From Paenarthrobacter sp. JL.01a (GTDB lineage: Bacteria; Actinomycetota; Actinomycetes; Actinomycetales; Micrococcaceae): a stretch of 64,000 bases of DNA. The stretch spans positions 434,001 to 498,000 of the forward strand of contig NZ_CP104877.1 in the NCBI RefSeq assembly GCF_025452095.1, read 5' to 3'. A program made the translations under genes and the position numbers. This document shows, piece by piece, positions 53,129-62,802 of the stretch. Below the pieces are notes generated by a model that was not told the origin of the DNA, ran no database searches, and saw only the letters and a list, made by a program, of their open reading frames with translations. Within the stretch, counting starts at the first letter, position 1, and every line of letters begins with the position of its first letter.

Positions 53129-54190
53129 ATGTCCACTGATTCCTTCAGGGAAATGAAACCCGTGTCCGGTCCGGCTGCCCGCGGGCAGCTGGCCCGGTCC
53201 GGGTCGACAGAGCCAGCGCTCGACGCCGGTGCCTCACCGGCCGCGGGCACAGGAACCCTCCAGCCGGGCGGCGGTGGCAGGAAACCTGTCCGCCGCAAGG
53301 GCTTGAGCGAGCGGAACCGTCCACTGTGGATGCTGATCCCCGGCGGACTCCTGATGTTCATCATCATCGTGGTCCCGCTGTTCCTTGGCATCTACATGTC
53401 AACGCTCAACCTCGACCAGTACTCGCTGCGCAAGTGGGTCAGCGCACCGTTCATCGGCGTCGAGAACTTCGTGGAGGCCCTGACTGACTCGCCTCTGCTG
53501 CACTCGGTGTGGCTGAGTGTGAGCTACTCGCTGATCGCCATGGTCGTGACCTTGCCATTGGGCATCGCAGCGGCTGTTGCCACGCAGAATGCTTTCAAGG
53601 GCCGGGCGCTGATCCGCTCGATTTTCCTGATCCCGTACGTGCTGCCGTCTTTCGTGGTGGCAACCGTATGGAGGACCATGTTCCAGCCTGACGGAGTCGT
53701 CAACTCGGCCCTGGGTGTCTTCGGAGTGGACGGTGGACTGTGGCTGAACGGACCCCAAACGTACTGGACGCTGATCCTGGTCCAGATCTGGGCTTCCTGG
53801 CCGTTCATCTACCTGCTGGCACTTTCGGGCCTGCAGTCGGTGGACCACGAAGTCCATGAGGCCTCGGCCCTGGACGGGGCACTGTGGTGGAACAAGCTTC
53901 GCTACGTCATCTTCCCGTACCTCAAGGGTCCGTTGTCGCTGGCTTTCCTGATCGGCATGCTTCACCACATCAACAACTTCACCCTCCCGTTCGTGCTGTT
54001 CGGCGTTCCGGCCCCGTCCGACGTCGAAGTGCTTCCGATCCTCACCTACGTCACCAGCTTTCAGAGCTTCCGCTTCGGCCTCAGCGCCGCCATGGCCTTC
54101 GTGTCCCTGGTGTTGATCGCCATTCCGCTGTTCATCTACCTTCGCGCCGTCAAGCTGGACGACGCCGATACGCCGGGAGGCAAGAAGTGA
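53129..54190 (+). CDS. Sugar ABC transporter permease 1
   Basis: 353 residues. A polar N-terminal tail of about 65 residues (Gly/Pro/Arg-rich) precedes six membrane segments, starting PLWMLIPGGLLMFIIIVVPLFLGIY. The EAA loop that contacts the ATPase is EVHEASALDGALWWNKLRYVIFPYLKGPL. It belongs to the MalF/UgpA-type sugar permeases. Its stop overlaps the GTG start of permease 2. Confidence 0.95.
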   Translation: MSTDSFREMKPVSGPAARGQLARSGSTEPALDAGASPAAGTGTLQPGGGGRKPVRRKGLSERNRPLWMLIPGGLLMFIIIVVPLFLGIYMSTLNLDQYSLRKWVSAPFIGVENFVEALTDSPLLHSVWLSVSYSLIAMVVTLPLGIAAAVATQNAFKGRALIRSIFLIPYVLPSFVVATVWRTMFQPDGVVNSALGVFGVDGGLWLNGPQTYWTLILVQIWASWPFIYLLALSGLQSVDHEVHEASALDGALWWNKLRYVIFPYLKGPLSLAFLIGMLHHINNFTLPFVLFGVPAPSDVEVLPILTYVTSFQSFRFGLSAAMAFVSLVLIAIPLFIYLRAVKLDDADTPGGKK

Positions 54191-55122
54191 GCGCATCAAC
54201 CACCTCGGTCCGCGGCACGTCCCGCCCAGACCCGTCGGGAACCACGTTCCGGCCCGGCTCAAAGCGGCAGCACGAGGTCACGCGGCTCCTCCCGGGCCCG
54301 ATGCTGGCCATCATCTTGACGGTCCTGAGCGCCATCGTCCTGATCCCGGTTGCCTACATTTTTCTGGCCTCGGTGAATTCCGACATCGGCGTGGCCAACG
54401 GCGAGTTTTGGCCCTCCAGCTTCTCGCTGGAGAACTACACCAAAATCTGGTCCAGCGTTGGCCTGGCGAAGGGCCTTGCAAACAGCGTCTTGGTAGCGGG
54501 TGCCACCGCCGTGGTGTCGGCAGCCATGTCCATATCCATCGCCTACGTCCTGGTCCGCTACCAATTCCGCGGGCGGCTGACCATCCTTCGCGGGCTCCTG
54601 GCGCTGCAGTCCGTGCCGGGTACCCTGATGGTCCTTCCGGTGTTCGTGCTCTTCTCTTCGGCCGCCAGCTACCTCGGCGTCCAGGTGATCGGAACGCAGT
54701 GGGGTCTCTTCGTCACCTACCTGACCTTCGCGATGCCCTTCTCCACCTGGGTCATGGTCACCTATCTGCGTGGCCTCCCGCGTGAGCTGGAAGAGGCGGC
54801 AAGGATCGACGGCGCCAGCAACGTGGGCGTCCTGGTCCGGATCATCCTTCCGCTCAGCTGGCCAGGCATCGTGGTCTCGGGCATTTTCGCTTTCCTCCTG
54901 GGCTGGAACGATGTCCTCTTTGCTTCGGTGATGACCCGGCCGGAGAGCCAGACCGCAGCCGTAGCCTTGCAGATCTTCGGAGCCTCGCAGGAAGGTGGGG
55001 CAATTCCCCTGTACGGCCAGATGATGGCGGCTTCGCTGGTTTGCGCGGCGCCCGTCGTGATTCTCTACCTGATTTTCCAACGTTACCTAGTGGGCGGTCT
55101 CACCGCCGGAGGAGTTAAGTAG
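54187..55122 (+). CDS. Sugar ABC transporter permease 2
   Basis: 311 residues from GTG 54187 (GTGA overlap). Six membrane segments start LLPGPMLAIILTVLSAIVLIPVAYIFLA. The EAA loop is ELEEAARIDGASNVGVLVRIILPLSWPGIV. It is a MalG/UgpE-type partner of permease 1. No ATP-binding subunit is encoded in this operon. Confidence 0.95.
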   Translation: MSASTTSVRGTSRPDPSGTTFRPGSKRQHEVTRLLPGPMLAIILTVLSAIVLIPVAYIFLASVNSDIGVANGEFWPSSFSLENYTKIWSSVGLAKGLANSVLVAGATAVVSAAMSISIAYVLVRYQFRGRLTILRGLLALQSVPGTLMVLPVFVLFSSAASYLGVQVIGTQWGLFVTYLTFAMPFSTWVMVTYLRGLPRELEEAARIDGASNVGVLVRIILPLSWPGIVVSGIFAFLLGWNDVLFASVMTRPESQTAAVALQIFGASQEGGAIPLYGQMMAASLVCAAPVVILYLIFQRYLVGGLTAGGVK

Positions 55123-55124
55123 CA

Positions 55125-55973
55125 ATGACCGGTCCAGCAACAGTCCAGTGGACGCTTTCGGGCTTCGGAGACGAGATCGACGACGACCCGGTCCTGCAGA
55201 TCGCAGTCCTCCAGGCCCTGGGGGCGAACCACATCGAAGTCCGCAGTGCCTGGGGAACCAACATCGTTGACCTGACCTCCGAGCAGCTGACGGAACTGAA
55301 GAAGCTGCTGGACGCGGCGGACATGGGCGTTTCAGCCATCGCCTCGCCCATTGGCAAAGTGGATGTCACGCTGCCGGTGGAACACGAGGTTGAGCGCCTC
55401 CGCAGGGCTGCCAACGCCGCCCAGGTCCTTGGTGCCCGTTACATCCGCATCTTCTCCTTCTACTACGGCGAAGGCGTGGCAGTGGACAGTATCCGGGACG
55501 ACGTGATTGAGCGCATGCGTGCCCTGGCCGAGGTTGCCGAACAGTCCGGCGTAGTGCTGCTCCACGAGAACGAAAAGGACATTTTCGGAGACACTCCCGA
55601 CCGCGTGCTGGACATCATCGAGTCCGTGAACTCGCCGGCTCTGAAAGTCGCCTGGGATCCGGCCAACTTCGTCCAGGTGGGCGTGAAGCCCTTCGACGAG
55701 GGCTACGCAAAACTCCGTCCCCACCTCGAATACCTGCAGGTCAAGGACGCTCGGTTCGCCGACGGCGTCGTGGTTCCTGCCGGTGAGGGCGACGGCGATC
55801 TGCTCCGCACGGTTGAGGCGCTCAAAGCCGACGGTTTCGTGGGCTTCGCAAGCCTTGAACCGCATCTGGCGGGCGCCCATGGCCTGGGAGGATTCTCCGG
55901 GCCGACCGCATTCGGGATGGCAGCCCGTGCCTTTGCCAAAGTCGTAAACGAAGCAGGAGTGGAAACCAAGTGA
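55125..55973 (+). CDS. Sugar phosphate isomerase/epimerase-like TIM-barrel protein 1
   Basis: 282 residues with GGAGG upstream. The xylose-isomerase-like (AP_endonuc_2) barrel has likely metal-site residues in LLHENEKDIFGDTPDR, KVAWDPANFVQ and GFASLEPHLAG; the position often held by His before KD is Gln (YLQVKDARFADG). Family members are epimerases, isomerases, dehydratases or 3-keto-glycoside lyases/hydrolases. It overlaps the Gfo/Idh gene start (GTGA). Its role in this operon may be to act on the oxidised sugar made by that enzyme, which is inference. Confidence 0.88.
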   Translation: MTGPATVQWTLSGFGDEIDDDPVLQIAVLQALGANHIEVRSAWGTNIVDLTSEQLTELKKLLDAADMGVSAIASPIGKVDVTLPVEHEVERLRRAANAAQVLGARYIRIFSFYYGEGVAVDSIRDDVIERMRALAEVAEQSGVVLLHENEKDIFGDTPDRVLDIIESVNSPALKVAWDPANFVQVGVKPFDEGYAKLRPHLEYLQVKDARFADGVVVPAGEGDGDLLRTVEALKADGFVGFASLEPHLAGAHGLGGFSGPTAFGMAARAFAKVVNEAGVETK

Positions 55974-57166
55974 GCACCGAAACGTCCAAGCCCATCATCA
56001 ACGTCGCCATCGCCGGATGCGGCACCATCGGACGCACCCATGCGGCCTCTGTTGCCGAGATCGAGGACCTGCAGGTCACGGCGCTGGTGGATGAGATCAC
56101 CGAAGCCGCAGATGCCCTGGCCCAGCACATCGAAGCCCAGGGCGCCGCCCGGCCGGCCACCTTCCGGAGCCTGGAAGAAGCGTTCGCAGGTGCCGACGTC
56201 GACCTTGTCGTCATTGCCACCCCCAGCGGACTGCACATCGAGCAGGCCCTGGAGGTACTCAACGCGGGCAAGCACGTGGTGATCGAAAAGCCGCTGGACG
56301 TGAACCTGAACCGCACGGACGAGATCATGGCGGCAGCCAAAGCGGCAGAAGCGAAGGGCCTGGTGGCCAGTGTCATCAGCCAGCACCGCTTCGATCCTGC
56401 GTCCATTGTGGTGGACGAGGCCCGGCGCGCCGGGCGCTTTGGCAAGCTGACCTCGGCGATCGCCTCGGTGAGCTGGTACCGCAGCCAGGGCTACTACGAC
56501 TCCGGAGCGTGGCGCGGCACCTGGGCCATGGACGGTGGCGGGGCGGTGATGAACCAAGGCGTCCACACCGTAGACCTTCTTCTGTGGTTCCTTGGCACCC
56601 CGGTGGAAATCAGTGCCAAGACCGCCCTCCTGGCACATACAGGAGTCGAGGTGGAGGACACCGCCGTGGCCACCGTGACGTTCGAATCAGGTGCCCTGGC
56701 AGTCCTCCACGCCACCACCGCCGCCTATCCCGGGCTCAGCGTCAGGCTGCAGGTCATGGGAAGCAAGGGCTCAGCAGTAATCGACAGTGACAACCTCCAG
56801 TTCTTCCACGCTGCAGCCTCCGAGGAAGAGACGCAGAGCGGACCGATGGGCATGCCCGGTGCCAGCAACCAGGCTGAGGAGGAACTGGCCAAGTTCGCTG
56901 AACCGGCGCCGCAATCCAACCTGGACCCCACCGTCTATCCCGCCGGCCACATCCGCCAATACCGGGACGTCGTGGACGCCATCCGCAGCGGCCGGCCTGC
57001 AGGCGTCACCATCGAGGACGCCGTGCGGGCGTTGGCGACCGTGCGGGCCCTGTACGTTTCGGCCACGCTTGGCAGCCCCGTGCTCATAGCCGACGTGGTT
57101 GCGGGCAAGTACAACGACGTTGAGGTGCGCACCGGCAACGGCAACTTTGAGGAGGTCTCCGCATGA
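55970..57166 (+). CDS. Gfo/Idh/MocA family oxidoreductase
   Basis: 398 residues from GTG 55970. The Rossmann domain has VAIAGCGTIGRTHAASVAEI, then VVIEKPLDVNLNRTDEIM (EKP motif) and the C-terminal sugar-binding domain with MNQGVHTVDLLLWFLG (catalytic Asp/His motif). It oxidises or reduces a sugar hydroxyl with a tightly used NAD(P). It is overlapped at both ends by genes for TIM-barrel proteins, so the three are translationally coupled and probably act together. Confidence 0.93.
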   Translation: MSTETSKPIINVAIAGCGTIGRTHAASVAEIEDLQVTALVDEITEAADALAQHIEAQGAARPATFRSLEEAFAGADVDLVVIATPSGLHIEQALEVLNAGKHVVIEKPLDVNLNRTDEIMAAAKAAEAKGLVASVISQHRFDPASIVVDEARRAGRFGKLTSAIASVSWYRSQGYYDSGAWRGTWAMDGGGAVMNQGVHTVDLLLWFLGTPVEISAKTALLAHTGVEVEDTAVATVTFESGALAVLHATTAAYPGLSVRLQVMGSKGSAVIDSDNLQFFHAAASEEETQSGPMGMPGASNQAEEELAKFAEPAPQSNLDPTVYPAGHIRQYRDVVDAIRSGRPAGVTIEDAVRALATVRALYVSATLGSPVLIADVVAGKYNDVEVRTGNGNFEEVSA

Positions 57167-58095
57167 AATTCTCGGTCTTCACGGCCTCGACGCCCGACTG
57201 GACGCCGCAGGAAGCCGCCACTGAGCTTGCCGCACAGGGTTGGCACGGCATCGAATGGCGCGTCACCGACCAGGCCGAATCGCCGGAGCCCGGCTTTTGG
57301 GCGGGAAACAAGGCAACCTGGCCGATGACCGGTCTTGAGGATTCACTGCCTGGGATTGCCCGGCTCACAGCCGACGCCGGCTTGGAATACTCAGGCCTTG
57401 GCGGGTACGCCCGCTGCGACAACCACGACGACGTCGAGCGCGTCCTGGCTGCGACCGCCGCCTTGGGTGCCCGCCAGGTCAGGGTCAACGTCCTGCCGTT
57501 GGGCAACTCCACCATGGGAGGCGGGGAACCCAGCGGACTGTCCTACCCCGAATTGTTTGCTGCCACCCGCGAACACTACGAATGGGTTGCCTCCCGAGCG
57601 GCCCACCATGGAGTCAAGGCACTCGTTGAGCTGCACCACGGGACGGTCACCTCATCGGCCTCAGCTGCCCGCCGCCTTCTGGAGGGCCTGGATCCCCAGC
57701 ACGTGGGCGTCATCCACGACCTCGGCAACCTGTTGATCGAAGGCTGGGAGTCTCCGCTGCCCGCCCTCGAACTCCTGGGACCATATCTGGCGCACGTCCA
57801 CGTGAAGAATGCGCGCTGGGTCCTGACGGGGGAGCGGGACGAGTCCGGAGCCGCAGCGTGGGTCAACGAGTGGGCACCGCTGGCTGAAGGCCAGGGGAGC
57901 GTCCTGGCGTACTTCAAGGCGCTCGCCGAGGTCGGTTACGACGACTGGGTGACCGTGGAGGACTTCTCCACCGACCTTCCGTTGGCCGAGCGTACAGCAG
58001 GCAACCTTCAGTACTTGCGCCGGGTGGCCGAGCTGGCAGGACTGACGGTTCCTGCCAGCGCCGATCTCTCCGCCGGTTCCATCCCGAAAGGCTGA
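57163..58095 (+). CDS. Sugar phosphate isomerase/epimerase-like TIM-barrel protein 2
   Basis: 310 residues. The full set of likely metal ligands is visible: Glu in ALVELHHGTVTSS, Asp in VGVIHDLGNLLIEG, His in LAHVHVKNARWV and Glu in WVTVEDFSTDLPL. The start MKFSVFTASTPDWTPQEAATELAAQGWHGIEWRV is typical of the family. It overlaps the Gfo/Idh stop by ATGA. It differs in sequence from TIM-barrel protein 1, so the pair is not a recent duplication. Confidence 0.88.
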   Translation: MKFSVFTASTPDWTPQEAATELAAQGWHGIEWRVTDQAESPEPGFWAGNKATWPMTGLEDSLPGIARLTADAGLEYSGLGGYARCDNHDDVERVLAATAALGARQVRVNVLPLGNSTMGGGEPSGLSYPELFAATREHYEWVASRAAHHGVKALVELHHGTVTSSASAARRLLEGLDPQHVGVIHDLGNLLIEGWESPLPALELLGPYLAHVHVKNARWVLTGERDESGAAAWVNEWAPLAEGQGSVLAYFKALAEVGYDDWVTVEDFSTDLPLAERTAGNLQYLRRVAELAGLTVPASADLSAGSIPKG

Positions 58096-58098
58096 TCC

Positions 58099-59493
58099 AT
58101 GTCCGAATCCCTTGCTACCCACCCCGACCGCCTGCTCCCGGCGGATCCGGGGACGCGCAGCATCGCGCGTGCCTTGTTGGAGCGGGTCCAGGACCTGCCC
58201 ATCATTTCCCCGCACGGCCATGTGGACGCGGCCGTCATAGAGCAGAACACGCCCTTCCCGGATCCGGCCGCCTTGCTGGTCACCCCCGACCACTACGTCA
58301 CCAGGCTGATCCACGCTTCCGGAGTTCCGCTGGACAAGCTCCAGCCCCAGGCAGGGGCGCGCAACATCTGGCGGTCCTTCTGCGAGGCCTGGCCGTTGTT
58401 CGACGGCACCGCGTCCGGGTACTGGCTGCGGACCCAGTTCGAGTCGGTGTTTGGGTGGCAGGGTGAGTTGTCGGCAGAAACTGCTGACGCGAGCTTCGAC
58501 GCTATTTCGGCGAAGCTCGCGGAACCCGGTTTCCGCCCCCGTGAGCTGTTCAAGGATTTCAACATCGAGGTCCTTGCCACCACCGACGATCCCCTGGACA
58601 GCCTGGACAGCCACCGGGCGCTCGCTGCCGACCCGTCATTCCACGGCCGCGTACTGCCCACCTTCCGCCCGGACGCGTACATCAACATCGCCCACCCGGC
58701 GTGGCAAGCCAACGTAGAGCGGCTCACCGCAGAAGCGTCCGACGGCGGCACGGGCTACCGCGGGTACCTCACCGCCCTGGAAAACCGCCGCCGCTACTTC
58801 GTGGACCACGGGGCGGTGTCCGCGGACCACGGCGTGAGGACCCCCGCGACCCTCAAGCTGGACGAGGCCGACGCCGCGGCCTTGTTCGAGAAGGCAGTTT
58901 CGGGACAGGCAAACGCCCAGGACCGGGACGCGTTCGAGGCCCACATGATGTACCAGATGGCCCGGATGTCGGTGGAAGACGGCCTGGTGATGACCATCCA
59001 TCCGGGCTCCTACCGCAACCACCACCAGCCCACCTTCGAAGCCTTCGGAGCAGACACGGGCCACGACATTCCGTTCGCCGTCAACTACACCGAGGCCGTC
59101 CGGCCGTTGCTGCAGGACTTCGGCACGGCCAAGGACTTCCACCTGGTGCTCTTCACCCTGGACGAGACTGTCTTTTCCCGTGAACTCGCACCGCTCGCGG
59201 GTTTCTATCCCTCGGTCTACATCGGGGCCCCGTGGTGGTTCCTGGACGCGCCGGACGCCATGCTGCGCTTCCGCTCGGCCGTCACGGAAACCGCTGGCTT
59301 CTCCCGTTCTTCCGGGTTCATCGATGACACGCGGGCCTTCTGCTCCATCCCGGCCCGGCACGATGCTTCCCGCAGGATCGAAGCCTCGTTCCTGGCGCGG
59401 CTTGTTGCCGAGCACCGCATCAGCGAGGACCGCGCGCATGAGCTGATTGTCGACGTCGTCGATTCTTCCCCGCGAAGGGTTTTCAAGCTATGA
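58099..59493 (+). CDS. uxaC: Glucuronate isomerase
   Basis: 464 residues, the usual UxaC length. The metal site of the amidohydrolase-like barrel is LPIISPHGHVDAAVIEQN (His-x-His), and later parts include FCEAWPLFDGTASGYWL, DFNIEVLATTDDPLDSL, TIHPGSYRNHHQPTFEAFGADTGHDIP and GAPWWFLDAPDAMLRFRSAVTETAG. It converts D-glucuronate to D-fructuronate (or galacturonate to tagaturonate). UxuB, encoded next with an ATGA overlap, takes the product. Confidence 0.96.
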   Translation: MSESLATHPDRLLPADPGTRSIARALLERVQDLPIISPHGHVDAAVIEQNTPFPDPAALLVTPDHYVTRLIHASGVPLDKLQPQAGARNIWRSFCEAWPLFDGTASGYWLRTQFESVFGWQGELSAETADASFDAISAKLAEPGFRPRELFKDFNIEVLATTDDPLDSLDSHRALAADPSFHGRVLPTFRPDAYINIAHPAWQANVERLTAEASDGGTGYRGYLTALENRRRYFVDHGAVSADHGVRTPATLKLDEADAAALFEKAVSGQANAQDRDAFEAHMMYQMARMSVEDGLVMTIHPGSYRNHHQPTFEAFGADTGHDIPFAVNYTEAVRPLLQDFGTAKDFHLVLFTLDETVFSRELAPLAGFYPSVYIGAPWWFLDAPDAMLRFRSAVTETAGFSRSSGFIDDTRAFCSIPARHDASRRIEASFLARLVAEHRISEDRAHELIVDVVDSSPRRVFKL

Positions 59494-60818
59494 GTGCCGG
59501 CCAGGGACGGCCCCGGCTCACCCGGGCCGCCGCGTTTCCGGGGCAGGCCGCGCCCCCTGTCCGGATGGTGCATTTGGGCCTCGGGGCTTTCCACCGCTCC
59601 CACCAGGCCTGGTACACCCAGCATGCCGGAGACGCGGCCGACTGGGGTATTGCGGCGTTCACCGGACGCCGGCCCGACGCCGCGGAGGTCCTGGCCGAAC
59701 AGGACGGGGTGTTCACGGTAGTGGAGAGGTCCGGCGCGGGAGATACGTTTGAAGTCGTCGGCAGCATTGTGGAAGCGGTGGATGGTGCCAACGTCGAGCG
59801 GCTCGCCGAGCTCGTGGCAGCACCCGCGACGGCGGTCGTCACGCTGACCATCACGGAAGCCGCTTATGCGGCGACGGGCGGGCACACCCCGCTGGCCCGT
59901 TTGGTCACGGCGCTGGCCGCCCGCAAGGACGCCGGTGCCGGTCCGATCGCCGTCGTCAGTTGCGACAACCTGGCAGACAACGGCGCAGTTGCCCGCAAGG
60001 CTGTGCTGGCCATCGCCGAAGCGGTGGAGCCGGCCCTGGCTGAATGGATCAGTGCACAGGTGAGCTTCGTTGGCACCTCGGTGGACCGGATCACGCCGCG
60101 GACCACGCCTGACGACCTGATGGAAGTAGCCGAACAGTGCGGCTACCGGGACGATGCCGCCGTCGTGGCTGAGCCCTTCAGCAACTGGGTCCTCAGCGGT
60201 GACTTCCCGGGCGGGCGTCCGCGCTGGGAAGATGCCGGCGCGGTTTTCGTGGACGACATCGAGCCCTACGAGAACCGCAAACTCTGGCTGCTCAACGGAG
60301 CGCACTCGATCCTCGCGTACGCGGGCTTGGTCAGGGGCCACTCGACCGTGGCGGAAGCCCTGTCCGACGACGTCTGCCGGTCCGCCGTCGAGACCTTTTG
60401 GGATGAGGCTGCCCGGCACCTGCCGGACGAAGGCCTGGACATTCCGGGATACCGGCAAGCCCTGCTGGATCGGTTCGGCAATTCGCGGATTGCCCACCAT
60501 TTGACCCAGATTGCCATGGACGGAACCACCAAGCTGCGCATGCGCGCCCTGCCCGTGCTGGCCGCTGAGCGCGCCGATGGCCGTCCCGGAGACGGCGCCG
60601 CCCGCATGATCGCAGCCTGGATTGCGTATATGTCCGCCACGGACGACTTCCAGGACCCTCTGGCCGAGGACATCCGGACCGCAAAAACGCACGACGGCGA
60701 ACACCGCACCGCTGCTCTCCTGGCCCTTATCAGCCCTGACCTTGCCGGGGACAATGCCCTGGTTACCCACCTTCACCGGCAGCAGGACGGCATTGCCGCT
60801 GCCAGCACCCACGCCTGA
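59490..60818 (+). CDS. uxuB: Fructuronate reductase (mannitol dehydrogenase family)
   Basis: 442 residues. The N-terminal dehydrogenase domain has PPVRMVHLGLGAFHRSHQAWYTQ and IAAFTGRRPDAAEVLAEQDG; the C-terminal domain has VSCDNLADNGAVARKAVLAIAEA, SFVGTSVDRITPRTT and the catalytic Lys/Asn/His region YENRKLWLLNGAHSILAYAGLVRGHSTVAEAL. It reduces D-fructuronate to D-mannonate with NADH. Mannitol or tagaturonate reductase activity is less likely given uxaC and manD on either side. Confidence 0.93.
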   Translation: MSAGQGRPRLTRAAAFPGQAAPPVRMVHLGLGAFHRSHQAWYTQHAGDAADWGIAAFTGRRPDAAEVLAEQDGVFTVVERSGAGDTFEVVGSIVEAVDGANVERLAELVAAPATAVVTLTITEAAYAATGGHTPLARLVTALAARKDAGAGPIAVVSCDNLADNGAVARKAVLAIAEAVEPALAEWISAQVSFVGTSVDRITPRTTPDDLMEVAEQCGYRDDAAVVAEPFSNWVLSGDFPGGRPRWEDAGAVFVDDIEPYENRKLWLLNGAHSILAYAGLVRGHSTVAEALSDDVCRSAVETFWDEAARHLPDEGLDIPGYRQALLDRFGNSRIAHHLTQIAMDGTTKLRMRALPVLAAERADGRPGDGAARMIAAWIAYMSATDDFQDPLAEDIRTAKTHDGEHRTAALLALISPDLAGDNALVTHLHRQQDGIAAASTHA

Positions 60819-60842
60819 ACCCTTGGAAGGAAAGCCACACCC

Positions 60843-62072
60843 ATGAAAATCATTGCCGCTGAAGTCTTCGTGACCAGCCCTACCCGCAACTTCGTCACGC
60901 TCCGCATCACCACCGAAGACGGTGTGACGGGCATCGGCGACGCTACGCTCAATGGCCGGGAACTGGCTGTGGCCGCCTACCTGAAGGAGCACGTGGCGCA
61001 GCTGCTGATCGGCAAGGACCCGCACCGGATTGAGGACACGTGGCAGTTCCTCTACCGCAGCTCCTACTGGCGCCGTGGTCCGGTCACGATGGCGGCGATT
61101 GCCGCCGTCGACATGGCGTTGTGGGACATCAAGGGCAAGGTCGCCGGGCTGCCGGTGTACCAGTTGCTGGGTGGAGCTTCCAGGAACGGGCTGCGCGCTT
61201 ACGGACACGCATCCGGTTCTGACATTCCGTCCCTCTTTGACTCGGTACGCGAGCACCTGGAGCTGGGCTACAAGTCCATCCGTATCCAAACCGCGATTCC
61301 CGGCATCAAGGCGGTGTACGGTGTTGCCGCGCAGGCCCAGGCCTCGGGGGAGCGGTACGACTACGAACCCGCCGGCCGTGGCGCGTTCCCCCTCGAGGAG
61401 GACTGGGACACCCGCGCCTACCTCCGCCACCTGCCCACAGTGTTCGAAGCCGTGCGCAACGAGTTCGGCCCCGAGATCCCGCTGCTGCACGACGGCCACC
61501 ACCGCATGACGCCCATCCAGGCCGCCAAGCTGGGCAAGGCCCTGGAGCCGTACGACCTCTTCTGGCTCGAGGACTGCACGCCGGCCGAGAACCAGGAGGG
61601 ACTGCGTCTGGTCCGCCAGCACACCACCACCCCTCTGGCCATCGGTGAAATCTTCAACACCGTGTTCGATTTCCAGACCCTCATCAAGGAACAGCTGATC
61701 GACTACGTCCGTGCAGCCTCCACGCACTTCGGCGGCATCTCGCCGTTGAAGAAGGTCATGGACTTCGCCGCGCAATACCAGATCAAGTCGGGCTTCCACG
61801 GACCCACGGACATCTCCCCGGTGGGCTTCGCCGCCCAGCTGCACGTCGGCCTGGCGATCCACAACTACGGCATCCAGGAGTACATGCAGCACTCGGACAA
61901 GACCAACGAGGTCTTCGAGCAGTCCATGACCTTCACCGACGGCTACCTGCACCCGGGCGACAACCCGGGCCTCAGCGTCGAATTCAACGAGGAAGCTGCC
62001 GCGGCCTACCCGTACCAGCAGGCCTACCTGCCCTACAACCGGCTTGTGGATGGCACTGTCCATGACTGGTAA
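60843..62072 (+). CDS. manD: D-mannonate dehydratase (enolase superfamily, ManD)
   Basis: 409 residues, ribosome site GGAAGGAAAG. Enolase-superfamily ManD/RspA pattern: [54 protein letters not shown], metal ligands in [25 protein letters not shown] and LAIGEIFN, then [18 protein letters not shown] and [17 protein letters not shown]. It dehydrates D-mannonate to 2-keto-3-deoxygluconate; some ManD proteins also use D-gluconate. The KDG kinase and aldolase are not in the window. Confidence 0.94.
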   Translation: MKIIAAEVFVTSPTRNFVTLRITTEDGVTGIGDATLNGRELAVAAYLKEHVAQLLIGKDPHRIEDTWQFLYRSSYWRRGPVTMAAIAAVDMALWDIKGKVAGLPVYQLLGGASRNGLRAYGHASGSDIPSLFDSVREHLELGYKSIRIQTAIPGIKAVYGVAAQAQASGERYDYEPAGRGAFPLEEDWDTRAYLRHLPTVFEAVRNEFGPEIPLLHDGHHRMTPIQAAKLGKALEPYDLFWLEDCTPAENQEGLRLVRQHTTTPLAIGEIFNTVFDFQTLIKEQLIDYVRAASTHFGGISPLKKVMDFAAQYQIKSGFHGPTDISPVGFAAQLHVGLAIHNYGIQEYMQHSDKTNEVFEQSMTFTDGYLHPGDNPGLSVEFNEEAAAAYPYQQAYLPYNRLVDGTVHDW

Positions 62073-62577
62073 AACGCATCACATCGTGGTCATGGGGGTG
62101 GCCGGCTGTGGCAAGAGCACGGTCGGCGCCGCTCTCGCCGAACGGCTCGGCGCCGAATTTCTTGACGGCGATGCGCTGCACCCGCAGTCGAACATCGACA
62201 AGATGGCCGCCGGCACTCCGCTTAACGACGGCGACCGGGCACCATGGCTGGCCGAAATCGGCAGGCGCTTTCCGGCGTCGGACGCTTCCCTGGTGATCGC
62301 GTGCAGCGCGCTCAAACGCGCTTACCGGGACATCATCCGCAGCGGTGACCCGTCCGTGGTGTTCGTGCATCTGCACGGCCCTCGGGAGGTTCTCAACGAG
62401 CGCATGAACTCCCGGCCGGGGCACTTCATGCCGGCTACCTTGCTCGATTCCCAACTGGCCACCCTCGAACCCCTGCAGGAGGACGAAGCCGGAACTGCCG
62501 CGGACATTACCTCTCCGGTGGAGGTCATCGTCAGCGACGTGCAGGCATCCTTGGCGGGGTCCCTGCTCCAGGCCTAG
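62062..62577 (+). CDS. gntK: Gluconokinase
   Basis: 171 residues from ATG 62062, overlapping manD by 11 bases; ATG 62050 and TTG 62044 are alternatives. The P-loop is GVAGCGKST (12-20), then [46 protein letters not shown] and [36 protein letters not shown], all typical of GntK. It phosphorylates gluconate to 6-phosphogluconate. Its presence suggests the operon also handles gluconate or an aldonate, besides glucuronate. Confidence 0.95.
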   Translation: MTGKTHHIVVMGVAGCGKSTVGAALAERLGAEFLDGDALHPQSNIDKMAAGTPLNDGDRAPWLAEIGRRFPASDASLVIACSALKRAYRDIIRSGDPSVVFVHLHGPREVLNERMNSRPGHFMPATLLDSQLATLEPLQEDEAGTAADITSPVEVIVSDVQASLAGSLLQA

Positions 62578-62583
62578 GGGCCG

Positions 62584-62624
62584 AAAGCCCGGCACTGCCA
62601 CGACGGCGGTGCCGGGCTTTTCTG
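62584..62624 (+). terminator. Rho-independent terminator of the sugar-acid operon
   Basis: AAAGCCCGGCAC (62584-62595) pairs with GTGCCGGGCTTT (62609-62620). The stem extends inward by a T-G pair and GCC/GGC, and TCTG follows the T-run. It lies immediately after the gntK stop. Confidence 0.9.
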
Positions 62625-62802
62625 CGCGTGCGATTGCTGGGTGTCGCTCTGTGCCACGTCCCTCCGAATTCCTGCATGGAACTTCGCTGTAGGTAGTCTT
62701 GCTTCGCTTTTCCCGAATTATGCATCGTTTGTTCCGATGGTAAATTTCTTCCCAATTATCGATTTCCAGTTGAAGCTGTTTAAGAAATCAACATGTACTT
62801 AT

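Noticed and set aside
59217-62063. Minus-strand open frame of 948 codons
   Set aside because: It is antisense to uxaC, uxuB and manD, whose motifs are complete. The translation shows no family features, only His/Arg/Gly/Val-rich shadow sequence from high-GC third positions.
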